Of a stretch of 49,010 nucleotides of DNA, positions 40,952 through 48,959 are shown piece by piece (within the stretch, counting starts at the first letter, position 1; every line of letters begins with the position of its first letter). Source of the stretch: Candidatus Scybalocola faecavium (lineage in GTDB: Bacteria; Bacillota; Clostridia; Lachnospirales; Lachnospiraceae); assembly GCA_018713145.1 (NCBI GenBank), contig DVFP01000014.1:1-49010 (forward strand), written 5' to 3'. Below the pieces are notes generated by a model. That model saw nothing but the letters and a program-made list of their open reading frames with translations. It had not been told where the DNA came from and ran no database searches. Position numbers and translations under genes: made by a program.

Positions 40952-41446
40952 TCAGCGGATATAATGAACCCTGGCGGGATCGTACCGATCCTGCTGAGTC
41001 TTTTCCTCTGCCGGGTAACCGCAGGCAACAAAAGCAAAAACATCCAGTGTCTCTGGAATATTCAAAGCTTTTCTGGCTTCCTCCATCCGGTCCGCAATTG
41101 GGGCAATGCCCATCCACACAGCGCCCAGGCCCAGCTCATCTGCCTCCAGGAGAAGATTTTCCACTGCCGCGCTGCAATCAATTTGAGCGTACTCGGGACG
41201 GATACAGTCCCTCCGATAACATACGGCAAAACCTACCGGAGCTTCCCTAAGCATTCCCGCATAAGGGCTGCAGTCAGCCATTGCATTAAGTCTTTCCCGG
41301 TCCGTAACTACATAAAATTCCCAGGGCTGCTGATTGACCGCCGATGGCGCAGCCATAGCCGCCCTGAGCATGAGAGTCATCTTTTCTTCTTCTACCGGCT
41401 GACCGGTATATTTGCGTATACTTGTTCTGTGAAAAATTCCGCTCAT
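40952..41446 (-). CDS. Nitroreductase family protein
   Basis: FMN-dependent nitroreductase-fold protein (164 aa). The N-terminal FHRTSIRKYTGQPV and AAPSAVNQQPWEFYVV (about 30-46) bind FMN phosphate and ribityl groups; LGAVWMGIAP and ACGYPAEEK complete the pattern. It probably reduces quinone-like or nitro compounds with NAD(P)H. The start at 41446 follows aggagg. Confidence 0.9.
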   Translation of the reverse strand: MSGIFHRTSIRKYTGQPVEEEKMTLMLRAAMAAPSAVNQQPWEFYVVTDRERLNAMADCSPYAGMLREAPVGFAVCYRRDCIRPEYAQIDCSAAVENLLLEADELGLGAVWMGIAPIADRMEEARKALNIPETLDVFAFVACGYPAEEKTQQDRYDPARVHYIR

Positions 41447-41472
41447 GTTATATCCTCCTTTTGGAATCTGTC

Positions 41473-42306
41473 TTAATTTCTGTTTTTAGCCGCCAGCTGC
41501 CAGAAAGCTACAGCGCTGGCTGCGGCTACGTTTAATGAATCCACCCCATGGGACATGGGGATGCGTACCGTATAATCACAATCTGCCACTGTATCTTCCG
41601 CCAGCCCATCCCCTTCCGTTCCAAGGACAATGGCCAGCTTTTCCTCAGCCATAATCTGAGGATCATCAATAGAACGGGAATGGTCATTCAGCGCCATGGC
41701 TGCGGTTTTAAATCCCAGGGAATGAAGCCACTCCATGGCCGGATGGGGCCATGAATATTCATCTTTCATATAGGCCCATGGCACCTGAAATACTGTACCC
41801 ATACTTACTCTTACTGCCCTCCGGTAAAGAGGATCGCTGCAGGCCGGCGTCAGTATGACCCCGTCAATATATAAAGCGGCAGCAGACCGGAAAATCGCCC
41901 CAATATTGGTAGGATTGACAATATTTTCCAATACGGCAATCCTTCTTGCCCCGGCGCACACCCGGGCTGCGTTCTGTGGTTTTGGCCGGCGCATGGCACA
42001 TAACATCCCACGAGTCAGTTTAAAGCCGGTCAGCTGTGTTAAAAGATCAAATTCCGCTGTAAATACAGGAATATTTTCACACCGGTCCAGCACTGCCTTT
42101 GTATCCCCGGTCAGCCGCCGCTTCTCCGCCAGGAAAGAAATAGGCTCGCATCCCGAATCCAGGGCCAGCTTGATCACCATAGGACTTTCCGCAATAAAGA
42201 TTCCTTTATCCGGCTCATGCCGGTTTAAAAGCTGTCCTTCCGTACACCGGGCATAAATATCCAGTCTGGGATCCATAAAATCTGTGATTTCGATAATATC
42301 AGCCAT
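41473..42306 (-). CDS. TrmH/SpoU family RNA 2'-O-methyltransferase
   Basis: SPOUT-fold RNA methyltransferase (277 aa). The three SpoU motifs are present: NPTNIGAIFRSAAAL (about 132), LGTEGDGL (about 231) and IPMSHGVDSLNVAAASAV (about 250-268), which form the knotted SAM site. An N-terminal substrate-binding domain precedes them (about 1-105). It likely methylates a ribose in rRNA or tRNA. The start at 42306 follows ggaggta. Confidence 0.9.
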   Translation of the reverse strand: MADIIEITDFMDPRLDIYARCTEGQLLNRHEPDKGIFIAESPMVIKLALDSGCEPISFLAEKRRLTGDTKAVLDRCENIPVFTAEFDLLTQLTGFKLTRGMLCAMRRPKPQNAARVCAGARRIAVLENIVNPTNIGAIFRSAAALYIDGVILTPACSDPLYRRAVRVSMGTVFQVPWAYMKDEYSWPHPAMEWLHSLGFKTAAMALNDHSRSIDDPQIMAEEKLAIVLGTEGDGLAEDTVADCDYTVRIPMSHGVDSLNVAAASAVAFWQLAAKNRN

Positions 42307-42321
42307 AAAATACCTCCGCCG

Positions 42322-43074
42322 TTATTGAGATGCAGGGACAGATTTCTCTTTTTGTCCCCGGGGTACAGATCGTTTCATCTGTTTGAGCATTTCTTTTACG
42401 TCCTTTGGAACACGGTATGACTCCCGGATTTTTTGGATAGCTTTGTTATGGGTAAAATCATCCAGGCGATTTTTCGTAAAAAGCACCAGCGTTTTATCCG
42501 GATACTTAATATAGGCAATAGATATTGCCCAGGCGACAGCCATTTTAACATAATAGCCATCGTGACGGATCTGCTCTAAAAGCTCAAGGACCCGGTCAAT
42601 AAAATCATCCGTAATGAAAAAATCCAGCATACATACAACACCAAAACGAATCAGGTACTCTTGATCACTGTGAATATATGGAATGAGAAACTCAAACCAT
42701 TTTTCAGGATCTTTTGCCATAAATTTATAGGTTGCACAGCAGCAGTCACAGATTCCCCAGTTATTGATCAGAGGAATAAATGCCTCAAGTTCTTTTTTCC
42801 GTCGACTGTCATCCATTTTGCCATAGCCGATCATCATTCCCCGGATCATCAGCTCCTCATAAACTTCCGTATTCGCCTCGTCAGCAAACTGATCATAATT
42901 TTCCCTGGCCGCTGTTTTCGCGATCTGACGCAGCTTAGGCACACGGACGCCTAAAAGGTTTTCCAGGCCGGGTACCAGGGATTTATGAAATTCCCTGTAT
43001 TTTAAATCTGTATTTGCTTTAAGCTCCTCCCGGACCCATGGGGTAATGTCCGGCGAATCTTTCATCTGTGTCAT
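42322..43074 (-). CDS. DNA alkylation repair protein (AlkD-like)
   Basis: HEAT-like-repeat DNA glycosylase family protein (250 aa). GVRVPKLRQIAKTAARENYDQ, a CDCC-containing helix (NNWGICDCCC) and the repeat helices YYVKMAVAWAISIAYIKYP are typical. AlkD enzymes excise bulky or cationic alkylated bases. A charged C-terminal tail (KRSVPRGQKEKSVPASQ) lies outside the domain. The start at 43074 follows ggaggta. Confidence 0.88.
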   Translation of the reverse strand: MTQMKDSPDITPWVREELKANTDLKYREFHKSLVPGLENLLGVRVPKLRQIAKTAARENYDQFADEANTEVYEELMIRGMMIGYGKMDDSRRKKELEAFIPLINNWGICDCCCATYKFMAKDPEKWFEFLIPYIHSDQEYLIRFGVVCMLDFFITDDFIDRVLELLEQIRHDGYYVKMAVAWAISIAYIKYPDKTLVLFTKNRLDDFTHNKAIQKIRESYRVPKDVKEMLKQMKRSVPRGQKEKSVPASQ

Positions 43075-43087
43075 TTGGATACCTCCG

Positions 43088-43597
43088 CTATAATTTTAAG
43101 TGATATTTATAAAGGGAATAGCTTTGGCCGGTACGCTCGTCCACCTTGTCCTCTGACCCGATCCAGGTAAATCCAAGGCTAAGGGCAAGGCGTATAGACG
43201 CCTGATTTCCCGGGCGGGAAGCATATATGAATTCCCTGGCATGAAGCTGTTCCCGGCAATACCGGATAAGGCCCTCCACGATCTGACGGCCATAGCCCCG
43301 CCCTGTGTAATCCGGGCCAATGCAGATCCCGGTTTCACAATATACTGAAGGCTCCAGCTCATGAACTCCGGCAAAACCGATAGCACTGCCAGTAGATTTT
43401 TCATAAACAAGATAAGTATCATAAGTTTTCTGAGCTTCTATGGTTTTCCGGATCTTAACCTTTGCTTCCTCCTCGTTCTCCGTAATCTTCCAGGTCATAT
43501 ATCTGGCACTTTCCGGGTGGGACCATACATTTTTATACATATCCTTCCAATCGGAAAACCTGGCTTTATCAAGGATCAGGTCTTTTGTTTCGATCAT
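43088..43597 (-). CDS. GNAT family N-acetyltransferase (RimJ/RimL-like)
   Basis: Acetyltransferase (169 aa). MIETKDLILDKARFSDW is the typical RimJ/L opening, and ICIGPDYTGRGYGRQIVEGLI (about 91-111) is the acetyl-CoA loop; NQASIRLALSLGF follows. The substrate is unknown. The start at 43597 follows aaagga. It heads the run of eight tightly spaced small enzyme genes down to 37882. Confidence 0.88.
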   Translation of the reverse strand: MIETKDLILDKARFSDWKDMYKNVWSHPESARYMTWKITENEEEAKVKIRKTIEAQKTYDTYLVYEKSTGSAIGFAGVHELEPSVYCETGICIGPDYTGRGYGRQIVEGLIRYCREQLHAREFIYASRPGNQASIRLALSLGFTWIGSEDKVDERTGQSYSLYKYHLKL

Positions 43598-43627
43598 CGT
43601 TGTATTCCTTTCAAGAACAATATTATT

Positions 43628-44293
43628 TCATGAATGAGTGCTGACCATTAAAGCAGTCATGGACGCTGCGATCACTGTATCAACGTAATTGATCATATCT
43701 GAAATCTGTTTATTTTGTGGTTCTTTTTTCAGATCCTTTAAGCGTGTCTTAAGATCATCTCTTTCGTATTTTGAAAAATACTGGTTTAGATTTCCGGTTT
43801 CCTTTAAAAGGCTTACCAGCGCCGCGTCAGCGAGAGAAATTTCTCCCTGCTGAAGCACTTCGGCTTTGAAACTGTTAATCAGGTTGTTTTTATAAGTTTT
43901 ATCCGGGATAAAAAGCGTTACACTGCCAAACAGGCCGCCTTTATCTTTTTCTGCTTTGTGCTGTGAATCTAATGCCTCTCCAATACTCACGGTCAGATCT
44001 TTCATTCGGCTGCTCATAGTCACAATATAATCACTCATGACTTTTTCTACAAATCTGGGTTTTTTCTGAAGATATGTATATAACGGCTCAAGATAAGCAA
44101 AATCCTGAGGCAGCTCACCTTCAACAGTGATTTTCTTCTTTTTTTCCATAGTAATAACACCGGCGCCAAGCAAATCTAAAAGGCCTGCGATAACAAGGCC
44201 TGCATTACAGTCCTTTGCCCGCATGACTGGCATATGGCCATCGTCATTTACTGCTAAAATATAATAATCCTGGGAAATAGATCTTCTTTCCAT
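43628..44293 (-). CDS. GPP34 (GOLPH3-like) family protein
   Basis: Soluble helical protein (221 aa) with the GPP34 pattern: an N-terminal strand pair (DYYILAVNDDGHMP), CNAGLVIAGLLDLLGAGVI (about 29-47), and a later SLADAALVSLLKETG. In eukaryotes the fold (GOLPH3/Vps74) binds PI4P and Golgi glycosyltransferases; bacterial versions have no established role, though membrane association is plausible. It is the last gene of the coiled-coil/membrane/HsdR-N/GPP34 cluster, 39 bp after the nuclease-like gene. Confidence 0.75.
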   Translation of the reverse strand: MERRSISQDYYILAVNDDGHMPVMRAKDCNAGLVIAGLLDLLGAGVITMEKKKKITVEGELPQDFAYLEPLYTYLQKKPRFVEKVMSDYIVTMSSRMKDLTVSIGEALDSQHKAEKDKGGLFGSVTLFIPDKTYKNNLINSFKAEVLQQGEISLADAALVSLLKETGNLNQYFSKYERDDLKTRLKDLKKEPQNKQISDMINYVDTVIAASMTALMVSTHS

Positions 44294-44332
44294 AACAAAT
44301 TCTCCTATACAACAAACGTTCTCTTACTCTTT

Positions 44333-45541
44333 TTAGTCTTTCTTTTTGCGTACCTCATCCCGCAAAAGGGTATATTCAATCAAATTATAAATTAATGGGC
44401 AGACCTTTTTATCATCCAGATAAAGAAGCCGGTCTGTTGGCAATTCTCCGATAAAGATACCTTTATGATCCAGCTTAAGTCCGGCGCCAAGGTGTTGGAC
44501 TGTATCCAGCACCTGAGATTTTTTGCGCCTGCCCATCCGCCCGTTGTGGTAAAATTTCACACTATCCTCTGTCAGGCAGGCGTATTTATCCAGATTATAC
44601 TGGAGCACATTGTGGCTGGTTTTTAACGTATCCACAGCTACATTCAGCAGGGTATAGCTTTTTCGGTTTTCCCCGCGGAAATCCGGGTCCGTGCCAAAAA
44701 CGGACATGGAAATCAGCTGCATTTCCCCAAAACGATCTTTAACAAGAAAGCTGCGGTAAAGCCCATGAAAATGGCCGCCGCCTCCATTCACATAGTCCAT
44801 ATCTCTCAGGCCAACATCCTGGATGAGTTCAAACACAGGACATTCATATGGCGGAAGAATGTGATCCGTATCCAATAAGCACTGGAACAGATTCACCGAA
44901 AAAGATTTAAGCCACGACGGCGATTCAAGGCCAAAGATCCATGGGCCTTCATCATTATACTGCTCCATTAATGCCTGTTCGTTAAGCTCCTCCATGGTAA
45001 ACCGGACAAATTCGTCCTCCGAAGAAGCGTTGCTCTCCTCCAGTTCAGGAATCATCTCTTCCCCTAACATTTCCTCATAAGTAGGAATATGATCCATATA
45101 GATATAGCTGTCCGATTCCTGGTCATAAACCGCCGCTTTCAGCTCCACCCCATTGGTGAGGAGAATATACCTTCCGCCAATAAGATCACAGTACCGGATC
45201 GCCTGGTCTGCAGTCTGATCGGTTAAAAATGTCTCTTCATTTTTGCACTCAATAACCCCAATGGGATAAAGCTCTCCTGTCATTTCATCCCGTCCGTGAA
45301 TGATCACATCCGCCCTGCCCCGGCTTCCCTGGATGTAATAAGACATGGGAACCTCCAGCCAAAACATATCTTTAGGAACATCGTATTCTTTTTCATAAAA
45401 TGCCGTTATCTTCTGTCGGACCATTTCCTCAGGGGTAACCTCCACCAGCTTTTGACGATATGGATCATAATAACAGTCTTTTCCTTCCCTGCGGCAGATC
45501 ACAGGCAATGGAATGGCCCTTAGCTGATCCTTGATTATCAT
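44333..45541 (-). CDS. HsdR N-terminal-domain (PD-(D/E)XK) protein
   Basis: Stand-alone protein (402 aa) with a type I restriction enzyme R-subunit N-terminal nuclease-like domain (residues 25-170): RGRADVIIHG gives the Asp, GVIECKN the E-x-K, then QAIRYCDLIGGRYILLTNG. The remaining 230 residues are unrecognised and hold no helicase motor, so it is not an HsdR. No hsdM or hsdS is present. It may be a nuclease or just a DNA/RNA-binding relic of the fold. It is 21 bp after the membrane-protein gene. Confidence 0.75.
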   Translation of the reverse strand: MIIKDQLRAIPLPVICRREGKDCYYDPYRQKLVEVTPEEMVRQKITAFYEKEYDVPKDMFWLEVPMSYYIQGSRGRADVIIHGRDEMTGELYPIGVIECKNEETFLTDQTADQAIRYCDLIGGRYILLTNGVELKAAVYDQESDSYIYMDHIPTYEEMLGEEMIPELEESNASSEDEFVRFTMEELNEQALMEQYNDEGPWIFGLESPSWLKSFSVNLFQCLLDTDHILPPYECPVFELIQDVGLRDMDYVNGGGGHFHGLYRSFLVKDRFGEMQLISMSVFGTDPDFRGENRKSYTLLNVAVDTLKTSHNVLQYNLDKYACLTEDSVKFYHNGRMGRRKKSQVLDTVQHLGAGLKLDHKGIFIGELPTDRLLYLDDKKVCPLIYNLIEYTLLRDEVRKKKD

Positions 45542-45562
45542 AGTGTGTACCTTTCCCTTTCC

Positions 45563-46201
45563 TTAATAAATCATGCTAAAAATAAATGCCAAGATCCCCC
45601 CGCCTAGCAGACTGATCAGCGTTTGCTTTGGCGAGGTATATAAAATTGCCGCAGATCCGGCAAAAATAAGGATATTGATCAGGCTTGTAAAATCAAAATA
45701 CCAAAGGCCTACAGAAAAGCAGCACTGGATCATTACCCCAAGGATCAGTATGTCAATTATAAGAGAAACAGCAGTGCTGCCTTTGCCATACCAGCACACC
45801 AGAGCAAAAAATGGTGACACAATAGTCAAAACATACCAGATCATCATATAGGATAAAGGATTAAATCCGCTGAAAAAAATAGTGTATATATGGTAACTGG
45901 CACACATACCTGCGAAAAACAACAACACATTCAGTCCTGCCTTTAAAGGTGATCGGCTGAATATTGCCACTGCTAAGGCAATAAGGAACCAAACTGCAAA
46001 ATCCGAGAAAACATTTCCCAGATCCAGTATTCCCAGCACATTCTGCCACGGAACCGTACTATCAATACTCAAATTATCCAGCCATTTTGAAAAAATCCCC
46101 AATCCGATCCCAAGGAGAAGGATCAAAAGACTGGATGCAAATTCCACCGGAAGCCGTTTTGCCTTTCTGGGAAAACGGATCTTATTCAGCCATTGGGTCA
46201 T
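45563..46201 (-). CDS. Multi-pass membrane protein, unknown function
   Basis: Hydrophobic protein (212 aa) with about six transmembrane helices (roughly 22-40, 66-82, 90-108, 114-135, 142-160, 165-210), a basic N-terminus (NKIRFPRKAKRLP) and glycine-rich last helix (LISLLGGGILAF). No family was recognised. It starts 3 bp after the coiled-coil gene, with gaggag inside that gene's end, so the two are coupled. Confidence 0.72.
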   Translation of the reverse strand: MTQWLNKIRFPRKAKRLPVEFASSLLILLLGIGLGIFSKWLDNLSIDSTVPWQNVLGILDLGNVFSDFAVWFLIALAVAIFSRSPLKAGLNVLLFFAGMCASYHIYTIFFSGFNPLSYMMIWYVLTIVSPFFALVCWYGKGSTAVSLIIDILILGVMIQCCFSVGLWYFDFTSLINILIFAGSAAILYTSPKQTLISLLGGGILAFIFSMIY

Positions 46202-46204
46202 TTT

Positions 46205-47161
46205 CTAGTTCTCCTCTATCTTCGTTGACGCAACAATCTGAGTCCGCTCAGCCTGAACCTGTTCCTGACGGGCAGTGATCTGACTGTTTAACAGATTTAA
46301 TCTTCCCATGACGTTTTGAATCTGAGCATAAGTTTCATTTGCCCGTGAAAGAGAATCCTCAATTTTGTTGCGAACTGTCCAGTCTACAAAAAGGCCGTCA
46401 AAAAAGTAATCTGCAAAATGAAGAAAATCCCCCACTTCAGGATGAATATCCGCAGCTATTTCTTCTTTTACATCTGCCAGCTCAGTTCGGAAGTTTCGCA
46501 GGGCATTTTGCAGCTGCTTCACATTTTCCTGAACATTATCCAGCTTATCATACTTGGCAATATCCGCCAGGATACCTCCGCCAATAAGATCTACAGTGCT
46601 CCAGCTTTTGGCACTGTTCAGGTTTTCAATAATTCTTCCGGCAATGACCTGAGCTGTGCCTCCAGCCCGGATAGCCTCCTCGACCTCTTTTTTCTGACCC
46701 TTTAAGATACCATCTTGATGCTCCAGTTGAAGAATCTTTTGAGCTGCTTCGCTTCCGGACGCTTTAATCTGGGCCAGCTTTTTCTCAAAAGCCTTCTCAT
46801 ATTCCTGCTGGCACCACCGAAGATCATTTATAGTCTTTTTACAATCTTCAATATCCTTATTAACGGCACGCAGCTCCCCTTCTGCGGCATCGTATCTTAA
46901 AGCGGCCGCATAGGCTTCTGTCTGCTCCTTTGTCAGCTTTTCGCCCATCTTTCCGGTGATACGATAAAAAAAAGCCTTAAGGCTCCGGCTCTGAAGCTGG
47001 TCCACATCTTTTTGCTCATCCATCTTTTGACGCTCAAGCTCATATACCCGTTTTTTTAATTCAGACTGCTGGATTAAAAGATCCGACAGCTTGGCATCGG
47101 CCCTTTTTTTCTCTATGATTTCCTGCTGTAAACGTGAAAGCTCATGATCGTAACCGCTCAT
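46205..47161 (-). CDS. Coiled-coil protein, unknown function
   Basis: Cytoplasmic protein (318 aa) dominated by heptad-rich helices: about 3-55, 80-165, 215-240 and 270-310. A central glycine-rich break (STVDLIGGGILADIAKYDKLD, about 190) separates two long coils. It is charged, with no membrane segment. It could be a tether or scaffold for the membrane protein, HsdR-N and GPP34 proteins made from the same transcript. The ATG at 47161 follows gggggg; an ATG two codons earlier is possible. Confidence 0.72.
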   Translation of the reverse strand: MSGYDHELSRLQQEIIEKKRADAKLSDLLIQQSELKKRVYELERQKMDEQKDVDQLQSRSLKAFFYRITGKMGEKLTKEQTEAYAAALRYDAAEGELRAVNKDIEDCKKTINDLRWCQQEYEKAFEKKLAQIKASGSEAAQKILQLEHQDGILKGQKKEVEEAIRAGGTAQVIAGRIIENLNSAKSWSTVDLIGGGILADIAKYDKLDNVQENVKQLQNALRNFRTELADVKEEIAADIHPEVGDFLHFADYFFDGLFVDWTVRNKIEDSLSRANETYAQIQNVMGRLNLLNSQITARQEQVQAERTQIVASTKIEEN

Positions 47162-47190
47162 CGTCATCCCCCCATATTTTTGATAGGTTC

Positions 47191-47219
47191 ATCATACCAT
47201 ATATCCGAAACCAGAACAA
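47191..47219 (-). promoter_or_regulatory. Predicted promoter of the coiled-coil/membrane/HsdR-N/GPP34 cluster
   Basis: On the minus strand, TTGTTC (47214-47219), 17-bp spacer, TATGAT (47191-47196). About 30 bp upstream of the 47161 start. It faces away from the AraC gene at 47226, in a 64-bp divergent gap. Confidence 0.6.
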
Positions 47220-47225
47220 CTGTTT

Positions 47226-47771
47226 ATGTCCGCACAAATAATCAAAAAACTCGATTTTATCGAAGGGCATCTTGATGAAAGACTTGATGTTTATCGGGTT
47301 GCTAAGACAGCCGGATTTTCCAGGTATCATTTTCAAAGAATTTTTAAAGGGGAAACCGGGATGGGGCTATATGAATATATACAGAAAAGACGGCTGGCCA
47401 ATGCAGCGCTTTTGCTGCGCAGCTATTCCTTACCTGTTATCCACATTGCCCTGCAGTATGGCTTTGACTCTCAGGAAGCATTTACCCGAGCATTTAAAAA
47501 AGTGTACGGACTGCCTCCCGGCCAGTACCGAAAAATTTTAAATCATGTTATATATGGAGGTTTGGATCAAATGGATGAAGAAAAAATAAAACACTGGATC
47601 ACTACCGGAACAGCTCCGGACAAATACAAACTGTTTATCGACCACACCACTTTTCACACTGGCACCCGGTCGGCCTGTATATGTTCAATAGATGAAAATT
47701 ACGGCCCGGATGAATACGCAACGATTATGCAGCAGTTTAGCGCAGCCGATTATCGCGGAAAGCGAATTTAA
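47226..47771 (+). CDS. AraC family regulator, probably truncated
   Basis: Two AraC-type helix-turn-helices at the N-terminus: LDVYRVAKTAGFSRYHFQRIF (about 21-41) and LPVIHIALQYGFDSQEAFTRAFKKVYG (about 69-95). The C-terminal effector domain begins after about 120 (SIDENYGPDEYATIMQQFSAADYRGKRI) and then stops at 181 residues, whereas relatives usually have about 280-300. Just beyond the stop, another frame reads KIEKEYPSHPENLSFED and ends at 47823, which resembles a lost C-terminus. An internal deletion with frameshift is likely, so ligand response may be gone while DNA binding remains. Confidence 0.75.
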   Translation: MSAQIIKKLDFIEGHLDERLDVYRVAKTAGFSRYHFQRIFKGETGMGLYEYIQKRRLANAALLLRSYSLPVIHIALQYGFDSQEAFTRAFKKVYGLPPGQYRKILNHVIYGGLDQMDEEKIKHWITTGTAPDKYKLFIDHTTFHTGTRSACICSIDENYGPDEYATIMQQFSAADYRGKRI

Positions 47772-47855
47772 AATAGAAAAGGAATACCCTTCTCATCCTG
47801 AAAATCTTTCCTTTGAGGATTAATGAGGGACTATTACAGAAAGGAGGCATTTTAT

Positions 47856-48198
47856 ATGTCTATTGCGGGACTTTTAGAAAACTATACGCTTCTTTTATTG
47901 TATGGCATCGGCAAACGAAAGATTACCCCAGGGCAGCTTTCTCGTCCGGAATATAGTTCAGGGATCATCCTTGGTGCTATAGAAATGCTTATTAAGCAGG
48001 GCTGCATTATCCAGGCTTGTGATTACCGATGATTCCGGCCTTAGCTTCCTATCATTTTTGCAGAGCCAAGGACAACTGCATATTTTCTATCCGAAAATTG
48101 CCTCTTCTGAAAAATTATGCTATGATCAAACAGGGATCTCACCGCCAATTTCAAACCGCAGAAGATTTGGAGGCCATACATATGATAAAACCATTTGA
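47856..48198 (+). pseudogene. Frameshifted small gene, family not recognised
   Basis: A strong aaaggagg precedes ATG 47856. The frame (MSIAGLLENYTLLLLYGIG ... MLIKQGCIIQ) stops at 48032 after 58 codons, while the +1 frame continues LVITDDSGLSFLSFLQSQGQ without interruption to TGA 48196-48198. Joining the frames near 48010-48016 gives a protein of about 114 residues whose end overlaps the next gene's start by 17 bp. The N-terminus is faintly GPP34-like, but this is not secure. It could be a sequencing error or programmed shift, though no slippery run is present. Confidence 0.5.
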
Positions 48199-48604
48199 AA
48201 ATATAACAATCAAATACAGTCCTGGAATGGTACAGATTACTTGTGATGATGAATTAAAAGATTATTTAGATGAAAAAGGCAACGGAGCGCTGGAATTGAG
48301 CGGCTATATCCTTGAAGAATATGAAAAATGCCAGGGGAAACCGTTAAATATCACTCAGGATTCCCTGGCGATAGAAATTCTGGCCCACACATATATAGAT
48401 TCCTTTTCCAGGGCAATCTCCAAAGCAAAAACAATCCTTCCGGATGTTCTCGAGCCTTCAGTAGAAAAGCTTATGGAAAATATCCGCAGACACACCGGGA
48501 TCATTGACTGCGGAGAAAAACAAACAGACAATAATCGGTGGATATGGGATATGCTGACCCCTTATAAAGGCCTGATTTACGGTATCCTTGGGGATCGGGC
48601 CTGA
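48182..48604 (+). CDS. Hypothetical protein
   Basis: Intact frame (140 aa) starting MIKPFENITIKYSPGM, with tttggagg 9 bp upstream. It is soluble, acidic and mostly helical (LSGYILEEYEKCQ, DSLAIEILAHTYIDSFSRAIS), ending GLIYGILGDRA. No family was recognised. It overlaps the end of the frameshifted gene (47856-48198), which suggests an original two-gene operon. The longer frame to 48029 is the upstream gene's other frame and is rejected. Confidence 0.65.
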   Translation: MIKPFENITIKYSPGMVQITCDDELKDYLDEKGNGALELSGYILEEYEKCQGKPLNITQDSLAIEILAHTYIDSFSRAISKAKTILPDVLEPSVEKLMENIRRHTGIIDCGEKQTDNNRWIWDMLTPYKGLIYGILGDRA

Positions 48605-48628
48605 CATATGCAGGAGGTAGATAAATTA

Positions 48629-48784
48629 ATGAAGATTAAGCAGGCTACAATGTGCGATTTTGAGAAAATCATGTCTTTTTACAATGTGATGTGTAAAGTC
48701 CTGGGAGAAAAAGATTTCTTGCCTGATGGAGATAAAGGTGGATTTCCCTCACAAGACATGGTAAGGGATGGGGCTGTCGGATAA
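48629..48784 (+). pseudogene. GNAT acetyltransferase gene cut by an IS end
   Basis: From ATG 48629 (aggagg 11 bp upstream) the frame reads MKIKQATMCDFEKIMSFYNV and on to FPSQDMVRDG, a normal GNAT N-terminus of about 47 residues, then runs into the IS end at 48769-48770 and stops at TAA 48782-48784. The acetyl-CoA-binding part is missing. This places the IS boundary to within a base or two. Confidence 0.85.
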
Positions 48785-48881
48785 TACCGTTTTTGGCGGC
48801 TTGATGGCCCTAAAAAAGACTATCCTGAAAAAACAAGCTTTTTCGAGCCTTTGTTTTTTATTGGATAGTCTTTTTTATTGA
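48769..48881 (-). repeat. 113-bp IS-end repeat, copy 2 (inverted partner at 334-446)
   Basis: Reverse complement of 334-446 with one mismatch and no gaps. Its outer edge (ggggctgtcggataata, from 48770) begins exactly where the GNAT reading frame is broken. Inner similarity ends at 48881, after which the sequence is unrelated to the 1-333 side. Confidence 0.9.
48812..48876. terminator. Long bidirectional hairpin in the second IS end
   Basis: Same hairpin as 339-403: arms aaaaaagactatcc (48812-48825) and ggatagtctttttt (48863-48876) with the inner aaaaaacaa/ttgtttttt arms. It should stop transcription into or out of the element. Confidence 0.8.
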
Positions 48882-48927
48882 GACTGTGAAGAAAAGTCTG
48901 TAAATAAGATTCTTCTATGATAAGACT

Positions 48928-48959
48928 GGGTGAAAGGCTTAAAATCGAGCTTTTCACCC
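48928..48959. terminator. Hairpin inside the second IS end
   Basis: gggtgaaaggct (48928-48939) pairs with agcttttcaccc (48948-48959), with a single mispair region and an 8-nt loop. It follows the small minus-strand frame ending at 48965, so it may terminate that gene, though no strong T-run follows. Confidence 0.5.

Noticed and set aside
44333..45541. Type I restriction-modification system
   Set aside because: Only the HsdR N-terminal-like domain is present; the helicase motor, hsdM and hsdS are absent.
334..48881. Classic composite transposon
   Set aside because: The inner parts of the two IS ends differ, and the region between holds core metabolic operons; only shared inverted ends can be stated.
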